DNA of 64,000 nt from the NCBI RefSeq assembly GCF_002091715.1, contig NZ_BDAG01000007.1:1-64000 (forward strand). Reading direction: 5' to 3'. The DNA comes from Pseudomonas migulae NBRC 103157. Its GTDB lineage: Bacteria; Pseudomonadota; Gammaproteobacteria; Pseudomonadales; Pseudomonadaceae. Of this stretch, positions 10,126-18,320 are shown in pieces (the first letter of the stretch is position 1; each line of letters begins with the position of its first letter). The notes beneath the pieces were generated by a model. It was not told where the DNA came from, ran no database searches, and saw only the letters and a list, made by a program, of their open reading frames with translations. A program made the position numbers and the translations under genes.

Positions 10126-10154
10126 TGTGGCGAGGGGATAAATCCCCTGCCACA
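10126..10154. repeat. Short REP-like palindrome (TGTGGCGAGGGGATAAATCC type)
   Basis: TGTGGCGAGGGGAT / ATCCCCTGCCACA form an imperfect hairpin of a well-known pseudomonad intergenic repeat family. A partial second copy (TGTGGCAACGGGATTGCC) precedes it at about 10089. It lies in the 128-base gap between the MBL and NAD(P)-binding genes. Confidence 0.7.
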
Positions 10155-10211
10155 AAAGCCCTTTCACCATCCGGATTTGTACTGAGTCACCCAATCCAAC
10201 TGGAGAACATC

Positions 10212-10826
10212 ATGAGCAAAATCGCAATCATCGGTGCCACCGGCCGTGCCGGTAGCCAGCTGTTGGAAGAAGCCCTGCGTCGCGGTCACAGCGTGACGGC
10301 CATCGCTCGCGATACCTCGAAGATCGGCCAGCGTGCCGGGGTGCTCAGCAAGAACGTTGACGCCCTCGATGCCCAAGCGTTGCAAGCGGCAATTGCGGGT
10401 CATGACGTGGTGATCAGCGCCGCGCACTTTACGACCCTTCCTGCCAGCGCCGTCATCGGGCCGGTGAAACGGGCCGGGGTGAAACGCTTGTTGGTAGTGG
10501 GCGGTGCCGGTTCGCTGTTGCTGCCGGACGGTACTCGCGTTATCGACAGTAAAGGCTTCCCTGAAGAGTACAAAACCGAGGCCAGTGCCGGCGCTCAATT
10601 CCTGGAAAACCTGCGTCAGGAAAAGGAACTGGACTGGACCTTTTTGTCGCCGTCGGCGGAGTTTGTCGAAGGTGAGCGCACGGGGGCGTTTCGGATCGGC
10701 AAGGATGATTTGCTGGTGAGCAGTGAAGGGCGTAGCTGGATTACCTTCGCCGACTATGCAATTGCGCTGCTGGATGAAGTGGAAGTGCCGAAGCATTCCC
10801 GTCAGCGGTTCACAGTCGGGTATTGA
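10212..10826 (+). CDS. NAD(P)H-binding protein (atypical SDR, YwnB/NmrA-like)
   Basis: This is a 204-residue Rossmann protein. GATGRAGS at 8-15 is the dinucleotide loop, and there is no classical YxxxK; the pattern VISAAHFTTLP, RLLVVGGAGSL and DWTFLSPSAEF follows the small NAD(P)-bd family (PF13460-like). Such proteins are flavin reductases or redox sensors. GGAGAACATC ahead of the ATG gives the ribosome-binding site. It follows the MBL gene on the same strand and may share LysR control with it. Confidence 0.85.
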   Translation: MSKIAIIGATGRAGSQLLEEALRRGHSVTAIARDTSKIGQRAGVLSKNVDALDAQALQAAIAGHDVVISAAHFTTLPASAVIGPVKRAGVKRLLVVGGAGSLLLPDGTRVIDSKGFPEEYKTEASAGAQFLENLRQEKELDWTFLSPSAEFVEGERTGAFRIGKDDLLVSSEGRSWITFADYAIALLDEVEVPKHSRQRFTVGY

Positions 10827-10844
10827 TTGCGCGGCTTGAACCCA

Positions 10845-10936
10845 TTCGCGAGCAAGCCCGCTCCCACATTGGGTCTCCTGTGAACACAGAAATGTGAACA
10901 CCGCAGATCAATTGTGGGAGCGGGCTTGCTCGCGAA
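10845..10936. repeat. REP/REPIN inverted pair (GCGAGCAAGCCCGCTCCCAC type)
   Basis: TTCGCGAGCAAGCCCGCTCC on the left is complementary to GGAGCGGGCTTGCTCGCGAA on the right. It lies between the convergent NAD(P)-binding and LysR genes, ending 13 bases before the LysR stop codon. Confidence 0.9.
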
Positions 10937-10949
10937 GCTTTAGAGCTTT

Positions 10950-11831
10950 TCAGCGGTTCTGAGCCTGCTCCACCAACCACCCCATCAATTCGCGCAACTT
11001 CGGCGAAGGCGCCGGTTTCTCCGGGAACACCAGGTAATACGCCAACCCCGTTTTCACCTTCAATTCAAACGGCATGACCAGCCGCCCGGCACTCAGGTCA
11101 TCGCCAATCAATGACCAATCGCCGATCGCCACACCGGTTCCTTGGGACGCCATCGACATCGCCAGGTCCAGGGTTTCGAAATGCTGGCCTTTGCTGACGT
11201 TGCTCAATTGAAGATCCGCCGCTTTCAGCCAGGCATTCCAGTCGCGCTCGTCCCGTGTCGGGTGCAGCAACAAGTGCTGTTGCAGATCCGCCGGCGTCTG
11301 CAACGCCATCGGCCCATCCAGCATCGGCCGAGAACACACCGGCGTCAGTTGCTCATCGAACAGCAGATAAGACGTCAACGCGCTGTCCGGCGGCGCGCCA
11401 TACATCACCGCGGCGTCGAATTGCTCGCGGTGGAAATCCACACCGTGCTTGACCGTGGTGGTCAGCTCCACCGGCACATCCGGGCGTTCCCGTTGCCACT
11501 GCAAAAGCCGCGGTAACAACCAACGCATCACGCAGGTCGGCGCTTTGAGTTGCAGGGTTTCGCGCTTCTCGCCGATCTGCTCCACGGCCTCGTCGATCAA
11601 GCCGAAAATCTGCTGCACCCGTGGCAGCCATTCCCGACCTTCTGCCGTCAGGTCCAGCCCGCGAGCCTGGCGAATGAACAGCTCATAACCCAGATGTTCT
11701 TCCAGCCCGGCGATCTGTCGACTCACCGCGCCCTGGGTGATGAACAGCTGTTCGGCCGCACGGGTGAAGTTGCAGCACTGCGCGGTGATCAGAAAAGTGT
11801 GCAGCGCCGGCAGGGGAGGCAATCGTTTCAT
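10950..11831 (-). CDS. LysR-family regulator, GcvA-like, of the adjacent catabolic operon
   Basis: The 293-residue LTTR starts MKRLPPLPALHTFLITAQ, the GcvA-subgroup signature, with its helix-turn-helix at about 18-40 (FTRAAEQLFITQGAVSRQIAGLE) and effector domain from about 90. It is divergent from the decarboxylase at 11992 with 160 bases between starts, the usual arrangement for an LTTR and its target operon. It is therefore inferred to control the decarboxylase, dehydrogenase and transporter genes. The effector is not known. Confidence 0.9.
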   Translation of the reverse strand: MKRLPPLPALHTFLITAQCCNFTRAAEQLFITQGAVSRQIAGLEEHLGYELFIRQARGLDLTAEGREWLPRVQQIFGLIDEAVEQIGEKRETLQLKAPTCVMRWLLPRLLQWQRERPDVPVELTTTVKHGVDFHREQFDAAVMYGAPPDSALTSYLLFDEQLTPVCSRPMLDGPMALQTPADLQQHLLLHPTRDERDWNAWLKAADLQLSNVSKGQHFETLDLAMSMASQGTGVAIGDWSLIGDDLSAGRLVMPFELKVKTGLAYYLVFPEKPAPSPKLRELMGWLVEQAQNR

Positions 11832-11991
11832 TGAGATCCAAGGTATGACGTGAGGACATGGCTAGTATGACTTTTTATCCATTGTTGCGGCTATGTGTCG
11901 CCCGTTCCAATGAGGCCATCCCTGGACCTGCCCATTCATCATAAACACTGCGCAGGCCCGGCGTCTCAAACGAACAAAAAGGGCAAAAGAC

Positions 11992-13629
11992 ATGGCGACG
12001 TGTGGCGAAGTATTGGTCAAGTTACTCGAAGATTACGGGGTTGAGCAGGTGTTCGGCATTCCCGGGGTTCATACCGTGGAGCTGTATCGCGGGCTGGCCC
12101 GTTCGAGCATCAACCACGTTACTCCGCGTCACGAACAGGGCGCCGGTTTCATGGCCGACGGTTATGCGCGCACCAGCGGTAAGCCGGGTGTGTGCTTCAT
12201 CATCACTGGCCCGGGCATGACCAACATCACCACCGCCATGGGCCAGGCCTATGCCGATTCGATCCCGATGCTGGTGATCTCCAGCGTGCAGACCCGCAAC
12301 CAGTTGGGCGGCGGTCGCGGCAAGCTCCATGAACTGCCGAACCAGAGTGCATTGGTCGGTGGCGTGGCAGCGTTCTCCCACACCCTGATGTCGGCGTCCG
12401 AATTGCCGGGCGTATTGGCCCGCGCTTTCGCCCTGTTCCAGGCCGGTCGCCCGCGTCCGGTGCACATCGAAATTCCGCTGGACGTGCTGGTCGAAGAAGC
12501 CGATGACCTGCTCACCAGCCTGCCGGTCAACATCGATCGTGCCGGTGCTTCGCCAAGTGCGATCAGCCGCATGACCGACCTGCTCGCCGGCGCCAGGCGC
12601 CCACTGATTCTTGCCGGTGGCGGTGCCATCGATGCCGCCGCTGAATTGACTGAACTGGCTGAACTGCTCGACGCGCCGGTGGCGCTGACCATCAACGCCA
12701 AAGGCATGCTCGCATCCAGCCATCCGTTGCTGATCGGTTCGACCCAAAGCCTGGTCGCGACCCGCGCCCTGGTGGCCGAGGCCGACGTGGTGCTGGCGAT
12801 CGGCACCGAACTGGCAGAAACCGACTACGACGTCACCTTCGCCGGTGGCTTCGAGATTCCCGGCGTGCTGCTGCGCGTGGACATCGACCCTGACCAGACC
12901 GTGCGCAATTACCCGCCGAAAGTCGCCCTGGTGGCCGATTCGCGCAATGCTGCCCAGGCCTTGTTGAGCGCGCTGTCGCACAAGTCGCTGGCCGAGCGCA
13001 GCAACGATTGGGGCCAGGCCCGTGCCGCACGTCTGCGCGAAGACCTCGCCGCCACTTGGGATGCCCCGACCCTGGCCCAGACCCGCTTCCTCGAAACCGT
13101 CCTGCACGAATTGCCGGACGCCGTGTTCGTCGGCGATTCGACCCAACCGGTGTACACCGGCAACCTGACTTTCAACCCGGAACGCCCGCGCCGCTGGTTC
13201 AACTCGTCTACTGGCTACGGCACCCTCGGTTACGCCTTGCCGGCGGCGATTGGCGCCTGGCTTGGCGGCAGCGTTGAAAACGGCACGCGTCCTCCGGTGG
13301 TGTGCCTGATCGGTGACGGCGGCTTGCAATTCACCCTGCCGGAACTGGCCAGCGCCGTTGAAGCGCGCACGCCGGTGATCGTCCTGCTGTGGAATAACCA
13401 GGGCTACGAAGAGATCAAGAAATACATGGTCAACCGAGCCATCGAACCGGTCGGCGTAGACATCTACACCCCGGACTTCATCGGTGTCGCCAAGGCGCTG
13501 GGCTGCGCGGCTGAAGCGGTCGACGGCGTTGATCAGTTGCGCACTGCGCTGCGCTGCGCCACCGATCGCCAAGGCCCGACCCTGATTGAAATCGATCAGA
13601 CGTCGTGGATGAAGGCGGTGTCGAAATGA
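11992..13629 (+). CDS. Thiamine-diphosphate 2-keto-acid decarboxylase, 5-guanidino-2-oxopentanoate decarboxylase type (AruI-like)
   Basis: The 545-residue enzyme has the three-domain ThDP architecture: a Pyr domain with the catalytic glutamate in RHEQGAGFMADGYAR (about 44-58), a central domain (about 190-330), and a PP domain with the ThDP/Mg motif from GDGGLQF to NN (about 440-470). Sequence style fits AruI, which decarboxylates 2-ketoarginine to 4-guanidinobutyraldehyde in the arginine transaminase pathway. The next gene, overlapping by ATGA, is an aldehyde dehydrogenase that would oxidise that product. No arginine:pyruvate transaminase (AruH) is present here, so the real substrate could be another 2-keto acid. 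Confidence 0.85.
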   Translation: MATCGEVLVKLLEDYGVEQVFGIPGVHTVELYRGLARSSINHVTPRHEQGAGFMADGYARTSGKPGVCFIITGPGMTNITTAMGQAYADSIPMLVISSVQTRNQLGGGRGKLHELPNQSALVGGVAAFSHTLMSASELPGVLARAFALFQAGRPRPVHIEIPLDVLVEEADDLLTSLPVNIDRAGASPSAISRMTDLLAGARRPLILAGGGAIDAAAELTELAELLDAPVALTINAKGMLASSHPLLIGSTQSLVATRALVAEADVVLAIGTELAETDYDVTFAGGFEIPGVLLRVDIDPDQTVRNYPPKVALVADSRNAAQALLSALSHKSLAERSNDWGQARAARLREDLAATWDAPTLAQTRFLETVLHELPDAVFVGDSTQPVYTGNLTFNPERPRRWFNSSTGYGTLGYALPAAIGAWLGGSVENGTRPPVVCLIGDGGLQFTLPELASAVEARTPVIVLLWNNQGYEEIKKYMVNRAIEPVGVDIYTPDFIGVAKALGCAAEAVDGVDQLRTALRCATDRQGPTLIEIDQTSWMKAVSK

Positions 13630-15086
13630 ATTTCTCTGCGAATTTACCGACCACTCTCGATGGTCTGTTCATTAACGGCAAATGGTCCGCCGGCAGCGAA
13701 CACCTGCGGGTGATCAACCCGGCCACCGAAGCGCTGTTGACCACCGTGAATGGCGGCGATGCGCACTCGGTCGATCAAGCCGTGAAGGCTGCGACCGAAG
13801 CCTTCAAGGCCTGGTCGCAAACCACCGGTGCCGAGCGTGGCGCGATCCTGCGCAAAATCGCCGCCGGCGTGCAGGGCGGTCGCGAGCAGTTGATGCAGTT
13901 GCAGTCGAGCAACAACGGCAAACCGCTGTTCGAAGCGGCCATTGACGTCGATGACGTGATCGCTACGTTCGAGTACTACGCCGGTCTGGCCGAAGGCCTC
14001 GATGCGAAACAGGACAGCGCAGTCGAGCTGCCCACCGACGACTTCAGCGCCCGTGTGCGCCGCGAGCCGTGCGGTGTGGTCGGCCTGATCGTGCCGTGGA
14101 ATTTCCCTATGGTGACCACCGCCTGGAAACTCGCACCGGCCCTGGCCGCCGGTTGCTGCGTGGTGCTCAAACCTTCCGAAGTGACGCCACTGCCGGAGCT
14201 GGAACTGGCGGCGATCATTGCCGACGCCGGGTTGCCGAAAGGCGTGTTCAACCTGGTCTGCGGCACCGGCCTGGCAGTGGGGGCGCCGCTCTCGGCAGAC
14301 CCGCGCATCGCCAAGATTTCTTTCACCGGCAGCAACGCAGTCGGCGTGCAAGTGATGCAACGCGCCGCCGAAACCGTGAAGGGCGTGAGCCTCGAGCTGG
14401 GTGGCAAATCTTCGTTGCTGGTGCTCAAGGACGCCGACATTGCATTGGCGGTGGAAGTGGCCTGCGGCGGTGGTTTCTTCAACGCCGGGCAAATGTGTTC
14501 GGCCACCAGCCGTGTGCTGGTCGCCGATGAGCTGGCCGACGAGTTCCTCCTGCGCCTCAAGGCCCGCGCCGAAGCCATTCGCGTCGCCGACCCGTTCGAC
14601 CCAAACGTGGAAATGGGCGCGCTGGTCAATCAGGCGCAATACCAACGCGTGCTCGGCCACATCGATCGCGGTTTGAGTGCCGGCGCCAAACTGATTTGCG
14701 GCGGCAATCGTCCTGCAGATCTGACCCGCGGATATTTTTTGCAGCCAACGATTTTCACCGAAGTGCCCCTCGACAGTGCGTTGTGGTGTGAAGAGATTTT
14801 CGGCCCGGTGATCTGCGTGCGCAGTTTTGCCTCTGAAGCCGAGGCGATTGCCCTGGCCAACGACAGCCAGTTCGGTCTGGTGGCCAGTGTGGTGACGCGC
14901 GACGCCGAGGCGGCAGATCGGGTCGCCAACGCTTTGCAGGCGGGACTTGTGTGGATCAATGCGCCGCAAGTGATCTTCCCGCAGACCGCCTGGGGTGGCT
15001 ACAAACAGAGCAGCATCGGCCGCGAATTGGGGCCGTGGGGCTTGCAGGCTTTCCAGGAAATAAAACACGTGGTTCGCGCGGTCTGA
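13626..15086 (+). CDS. NAD(P)-dependent aldehyde dehydrogenase
   Basis: The 486-residue ALDH has the proton-relay asparagine region VPWNFPMV (about 155-162), the NAD loop FTGSNAVG, the general-base glutamate in LELGGKSS (about 258-265) and the nucleophilic cysteine in FNAGQMCSA (about 290-298), so it is predicted to be active. The ATG overlaps the stop of the decarboxylase (ATGA) with AAGGCGG before it, indicating translational coupling. By context it oxidises the aldehyde made by that enzyme, perhaps 4-guanidinobutyraldehyde to 4-guanidinobutyrate. A start at 13605 is rejected because it lies inside the previous gene with no better ribosome-binding site. Confidence 0.92.
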   Translation: MNFSANLPTTLDGLFINGKWSAGSEHLRVINPATEALLTTVNGGDAHSVDQAVKAATEAFKAWSQTTGAERGAILRKIAAGVQGGREQLMQLQSSNNGKPLFEAAIDVDDVIATFEYYAGLAEGLDAKQDSAVELPTDDFSARVRREPCGVVGLIVPWNFPMVTTAWKLAPALAAGCCVVLKPSEVTPLPELELAAIIADAGLPKGVFNLVCGTGLAVGAPLSADPRIAKISFTGSNAVGVQVMQRAAETVKGVSLELGGKSSLLVLKDADIALAVEVACGGGFFNAGQMCSATSRVLVADELADEFLLRLKARAEAIRVADPFDPNVEMGALVNQAQYQRVLGHIDRGLSAGAKLICGGNRPADLTRGYFLQPTIFTEVPLDSALWCEEIFGPVICVRSFASEAEAIALANDSQFGLVASVVTRDAEAADRVANALQAGLVWINAPQVIFPQTAWGGYKQSSIGRELGPWGLQAFQEIKHVVRAV

Positions 15087-15105
15087 CGGCACGAAAAAGG
15101 TGAGC

Positions 15106-15128
15106 GCATGCCTCGTATCGAGGCATGC
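15106..15128. promoter_or_regulatory. Perfect intercistronic hairpin between dehydrogenase and transporter genes
   Basis: GCATGCCTCG at 15106-15115 and CGAGGCATGC at 15119-15128 form a perfect 10-base stem with a 3-base loop, 20 bases after the dehydrogenase stop. No T-run follows, so it is not a standard terminator. It may be an mRNA-stability or processing hairpin, or an operator for the transporter part. The rest of the 217-base gap shows nothing I recognise. Confidence 0.5.
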
Positions 15129-15303
15129 ACTGGCGTCATGGCTTCAATGAATTTTTATCGATAGTCAGGTGTTTTACACGACCTCAGGATGAACTCACTG
15201 GTTCAGCCAAGCCCCCGAAAATACAAGGGATAACGCTGATCCGGCCGCGCGGATGCAACAGTTTCGACCTGCCTTATACCTACAAAAACAAAGGGAGTCC
15301 GTA

Positions 15304-16407
15304 ATGGGCGAGCATGATCTGAACAGACGTCAATTTATCAAAACCGTGGGCGTGGCCTCGGTGGCAGCGGCGGCCATGAGCTTGCCCTTCGTCAAGGCCA
15401 ACGCCAGCGACACCCGTTTCCAGGGCAAGACCCTGCGCTTGCTGACCTGGTCCGATGACACCGGGCTGGCAGCGCTGCGCAACATCGCGGCGACCTTTGA
15501 AGACAAGTACGGCTGCAAGGTCATCGCTGACCGCACCGGCAGTACCTCGGAAATGGTCGCCAAACTGAAGGCCGCCGGTGATCGTCCACAGTACGACATC
15601 ATCACGTTGGCCGGTGTCGGTGCCGAAGGTCTGGCCGCCGCCAACCTGCTGGAAAAACCCGATCTCAACCGCATTCCCAACCTGGTTGACGTGCCGGAGA
15701 AATACCGCACTGGCGCCAATGGTCACGGCATCGGTTACCTGCTGTGGTGCAACAGCCTCGTCTACAGCACCCGCACTATCAAGGAAGCGCCGGACAGTTA
15801 CGCCGCCCTGTGGGACGCGGAGCTGTCGCCGAACATCTTCCTGCCGCCACCGAACTGGACCGAGGCCATGGACCTGATCATCATCGCCGCCAAACTGGCC
15901 GGTGGTGACGAACACAACATCGAGCCAGGCTTCAAGAAACTCGCCGAGCTCAAGGATCGTGTGGTGACCCTGGGTGAAAACCCGAACCAGATCGCCGAGC
16001 TGTTCCGCACCGGCTCCCTGGACATGGGCGGCCTGTATGCCCCGGCGTTCTTCCCGAAACAGATCCGCGATCCGGCCTACGGCCTGGGTGCCACATTCGG
16101 CATGAAGGAAGGTTTCTACACCGACCTGATGTTGTCGGTGATGCCGAAGAATCGTCCGGGCGATACCGACATGACCTACGCCTTCATCAACCACTCTCTG
16201 GACCCGCTGGTGCAGGGCAAGATGGCTGAAGACATCTACAACGGCCCGGTCAACGCCAAGGCGATCATCTCCGCCGAAGCGCGCAAGAGCCCGTACATCC
16301 TCACGCCTGAGCAGATTGCCGAGAAAGCGATCATGCACGACAACGCCTTCCTGGCCTCTGTGCATGACCAATGGATTCGTCGTTACACGGAAATCTTTTC
16401 TTCCTGA
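15304..16407 (+). CDS. ABC transporter substrate-binding protein, spermidine/putrescine (PotD/PotF) type, Tat-exported
   Basis: The 367-residue binding protein starts MGEHDLNRRQFIKTVG; the NRRQFIK stretch is a twin-arginine motif followed by a hydrophobic segment and a cut near ANA|SDT. The mature part has the PBP type 2 fold with the polyamine-binder opening LRLLTWSDDTGLAALR. The ligand should be a polyamine or related cationic amine, delivered to the permease pair downstream. GGGAGT lies 6 bases before the ATG at 15304; the ATG at 15253 would bury the Tat motif behind 17 extra residues. The family context supports uptake of the compound degraded by the two upstream enzymes. Confidence 0.9.
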   Translation: MGEHDLNRRQFIKTVGVASVAAAAMSLPFVKANASDTRFQGKTLRLLTWSDDTGLAALRNIAATFEDKYGCKVIADRTGSTSEMVAKLKAAGDRPQYDIITLAGVGAEGLAAANLLEKPDLNRIPNLVDVPEKYRTGANGHGIGYLLWCNSLVYSTRTIKEAPDSYAALWDAELSPNIFLPPPNWTEAMDLIIIAAKLAGGDEHNIEPGFKKLAELKDRVVTLGENPNQIAELFRTGSLDMGGLYAPAFFPKQIRDPAYGLGATFGMKEGFYTDLMLSVMPKNRPGDTDMTYAFINHSLDPLVQGKMAEDIYNGPVNAKAIISAEARKSPYILTPEQIAEKAIMHDNAFLASVHDQWIRRYTEIFSS

Positions 16408-16410
16408 TCA

Positions 16411-16499
16411 GTAGGAGCTGCCGAAGGCTGCGATCTTTTGATCCTGTTCTTCGGCGGTATTGAAAAGATCAAAAGATCGCAGCCTTCGGCAGCTCCTAC
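16411..16499. repeat. REP/REPIN inverted pair (GTAGGAGCTGCCGAAGGCTG type)
   Basis: GTAGGAGCTGCCGAAGGCTG...GATCTTTTGATC on the left mirrors GATCAAAAGATC...CAGCCTTCGGCAGCTCCTAC on the right. It lies between the binding protein gene and the first permease gene, inside the operon, where it could protect the upstream mRNA and raise binding-protein yield over permease. Confidence 0.92.
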
Positions 16500-16549
16500 A
16501 GGTGCCAGGCGCGAGATATTCCTGATCTTCCATTGACGAGACCCTTGCT

Positions 16550-17458
16550 ATGGAACACCAACCTCTGACTCATCCGGTCGTTACCGCTCCGGCGCGCGCC
16601 CACCGGGGTGTTTCGCCGACGACTCGCGCCTGGTTTTTCCTTTCGCCGTCGATGCTGTTTCTGGGCGTGCTGATTGCCGCCAGTCTGCTGGTGCTGCGCA
16701 TGAGCGTGGGCACCAAAGGTGCGGAATGGACCGGGTTCAGCCTGGCCAGCTATGCACAGTTGCTGGAACCGTATTACCTCAAATCCTTGCTGCTGACCTT
16801 GCGCCTGGCGCTGATCAGCGCAGTGATCGCCGTGGTGCTGGCGATCCCGGTGGCCTACACCATGTCGCGCCTGACCTCACCGTTCGTGCGCCGGATCTTC
16901 CTCGCCGCCGTGCTGTTGCCATTGCTGGTCAACCTGCTGCTGCAAAGCTACGGCTGGCTGGTGATTCTCGGCCCGGGCGGGATGCTCAACCAAGCGCTGA
17001 TGGGCCTGGGCCTGATCAAGCGCCCGATCATGCTGCTGTACAACCAGAACGGCGTGCTGATGGGCCTGGTGCAAACCGCGTTCCCGCTGGCCGTGTTGCC
17101 GATTGCCAGCGCCATGCGCGGCGTCGCCCGTACCTACGAAGAGGCCGCCGCCACGCTGGGCGCCAGTCGTTTGCAGGTGTTCCGTCAGGTGGTGTTGCCG
17201 ATGAGTTTTCCGGGGATCATTACCGGTGCGACGTTGGTATTCGCCTACAACGCCAGCAGTTTCGTGGTGCCTTTGCTGCTCGGTGGCCGGCGCGTGCCGA
17301 TGCTGGCGGTGATGGTCCATGACCAGATTGCCCCGCTGATGAACTGGCCCGCCGCGTCCGCCGCCGGTGTGGTGCTGATCGTCACCACGCTCGCGATCAT
17401 GACCTTGTCCGAATACATCACCGGCCGTCGTCGCCGCATGCTGGAGGCTTCGCAATGA
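16550..17458 (+). CDS. ABC transporter permease, PotB-like
   Basis: This 302-residue inner-membrane permease has six predicted helices, the first at about 28-50 (AWFFLSPSMLFLGVLIAASL). The EAA motif that docks on the ATPase is present as EEAAATLGASRLQVFRQVVL (about 198-217). It would form the channel with the next permease. The start at 16550 has GACGAGACC upstream, a weak ribosome-binding site. The next gene begins within its stop (ATGA overlap). Confidence 0.92.
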   Translation: MEHQPLTHPVVTAPARAHRGVSPTTRAWFFLSPSMLFLGVLIAASLLVLRMSVGTKGAEWTGFSLASYAQLLEPYYLKSLLLTLRLALISAVIAVVLAIPVAYTMSRLTSPFVRRIFLAAVLLPLLVNLLLQSYGWLVILGPGGMLNQALMGLGLIKRPIMLLYNQNGVLMGLVQTAFPLAVLPIASAMRGVARTYEEAAATLGASRLQVFRQVVLPMSFPGIITGATLVFAYNASSFVVPLLLGGRRVPMLAVMVHDQIAPLMNWPAASAAGVVLIVTTLAIMTLSEYITGRRRRMLEASQ

Positions 17459-18303
17459 GCGCAGTGATCAAGAAGCGTCATTCACTGTTGCCGGGCGATA
17501 CCGGCAAGTTCGCCGGCATTCTCTCGGGTTTCATTCTGCTGCTGGCGGTGCTGCCGATCCTGACCATGATCGTCATGTCGTTCAGCGGCGCGTCGAACCT
17601 CGACTTCCCGCCGAGCAGCTACAGCCTGCAATGGTACAAGGCCGCCTGGCACACCTTTGTCTCGCCGGACTCCAGCGATGTGCTGAGCCTCGGCAAAGCC
17701 ATGACCACCAGCCTGATGGTGGCGTGCCTGACCATGGTCTTCGCCACGATCATCGCGGTGCCGGCGGCCTACGCGCTGACCCGTTGCGAGTTCCGTGGCA
17801 AAGCCGTGGCGTTGCAATTGATGTCGCTGCCTCTGGTGTTTCCGATGGTGGTGTTGGGCCTGGCTTTGTTGCTGGTGTTCGACAGCCTGCCGTTCCAGAT
17901 GACCACCTCGCGGCTGGTGATTGCCCACGTGATTCTGGCGCTGCCCTTTGTGGTGAAAAACTGCACGGCGGCGATGCTTTCCATCGGCAGCGAAGTCGAA
18001 GAGGCCGCGCAAATGCTCGGCGCCTCACCGCTGCGGGCGATTGTCGATGTGGTGGTGCCCTTGATGAAATCGGGGATTCTGGCGGGGATGCTGCTGGCGT
18101 TCATCGTCTCGTTCAACGAATTCACCGTGACCTATTTTCTCTACACCATCGACGTGATGACCGTGCCGATCTGGATGTACAGCCGCACCGTGTCTTCGCT
18201 CGACCCCACCGTATTTTCGTTTGCCGTGCTGATCGTGCTGATCGACTTCGTCCTGATCTGGGCGCTGGAGAAGCTGGTCGGTGAAGGTGGCGTTTCGTTC
18301 TGA
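17455..18303 (+). CDS. ABC transporter permease, PotC-like
   Basis: This 282-residue permease is the partner of the gene before it, overlapping it by 4 bases. It has six predicted helices. The EAA loop reads EVEEAAQMLGASPLRAIVDV (about 180-199). The heterodimer of PotB- and PotC-type subunits is the standard channel of polyamine-type importers. The ATPase gene starts 17 bases after its stop. Confidence 0.92.
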   Translation: MSAVIKKRHSLLPGDTGKFAGILSGFILLLAVLPILTMIVMSFSGASNLDFPPSSYSLQWYKAAWHTFVSPDSSDVLSLGKAMTTSLMVACLTMVFATIIAVPAAYALTRCEFRGKAVALQLMSLPLVFPMVVLGLALLLVFDSLPFQMTTSRLVIAHVILALPFVVKNCTAAMLSIGSEVEEAAQMLGASPLRAIVDVVVPLMKSGILAGMLLAFIVSFNEFTVTYFLYTIDVMTVPIWMYSRTVSSLDPTVFSFAVLIVLIDFVLIWALEKLVGEGGVSF

Positions 18304-18320
18304 TTCTTGAGGTGATTCAT

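Noticed and set aside
12022..13572. Long antisense frame opposite the decarboxylase, and similar ones opposite the SDR, permease, fumarase and pyk genes
   Set aside because: These are GC-rich shadow frames with Arg/Gln/His-rich low-quality translations and no ribosome-binding sites. The opposite strand in each case encodes a clear enzyme.
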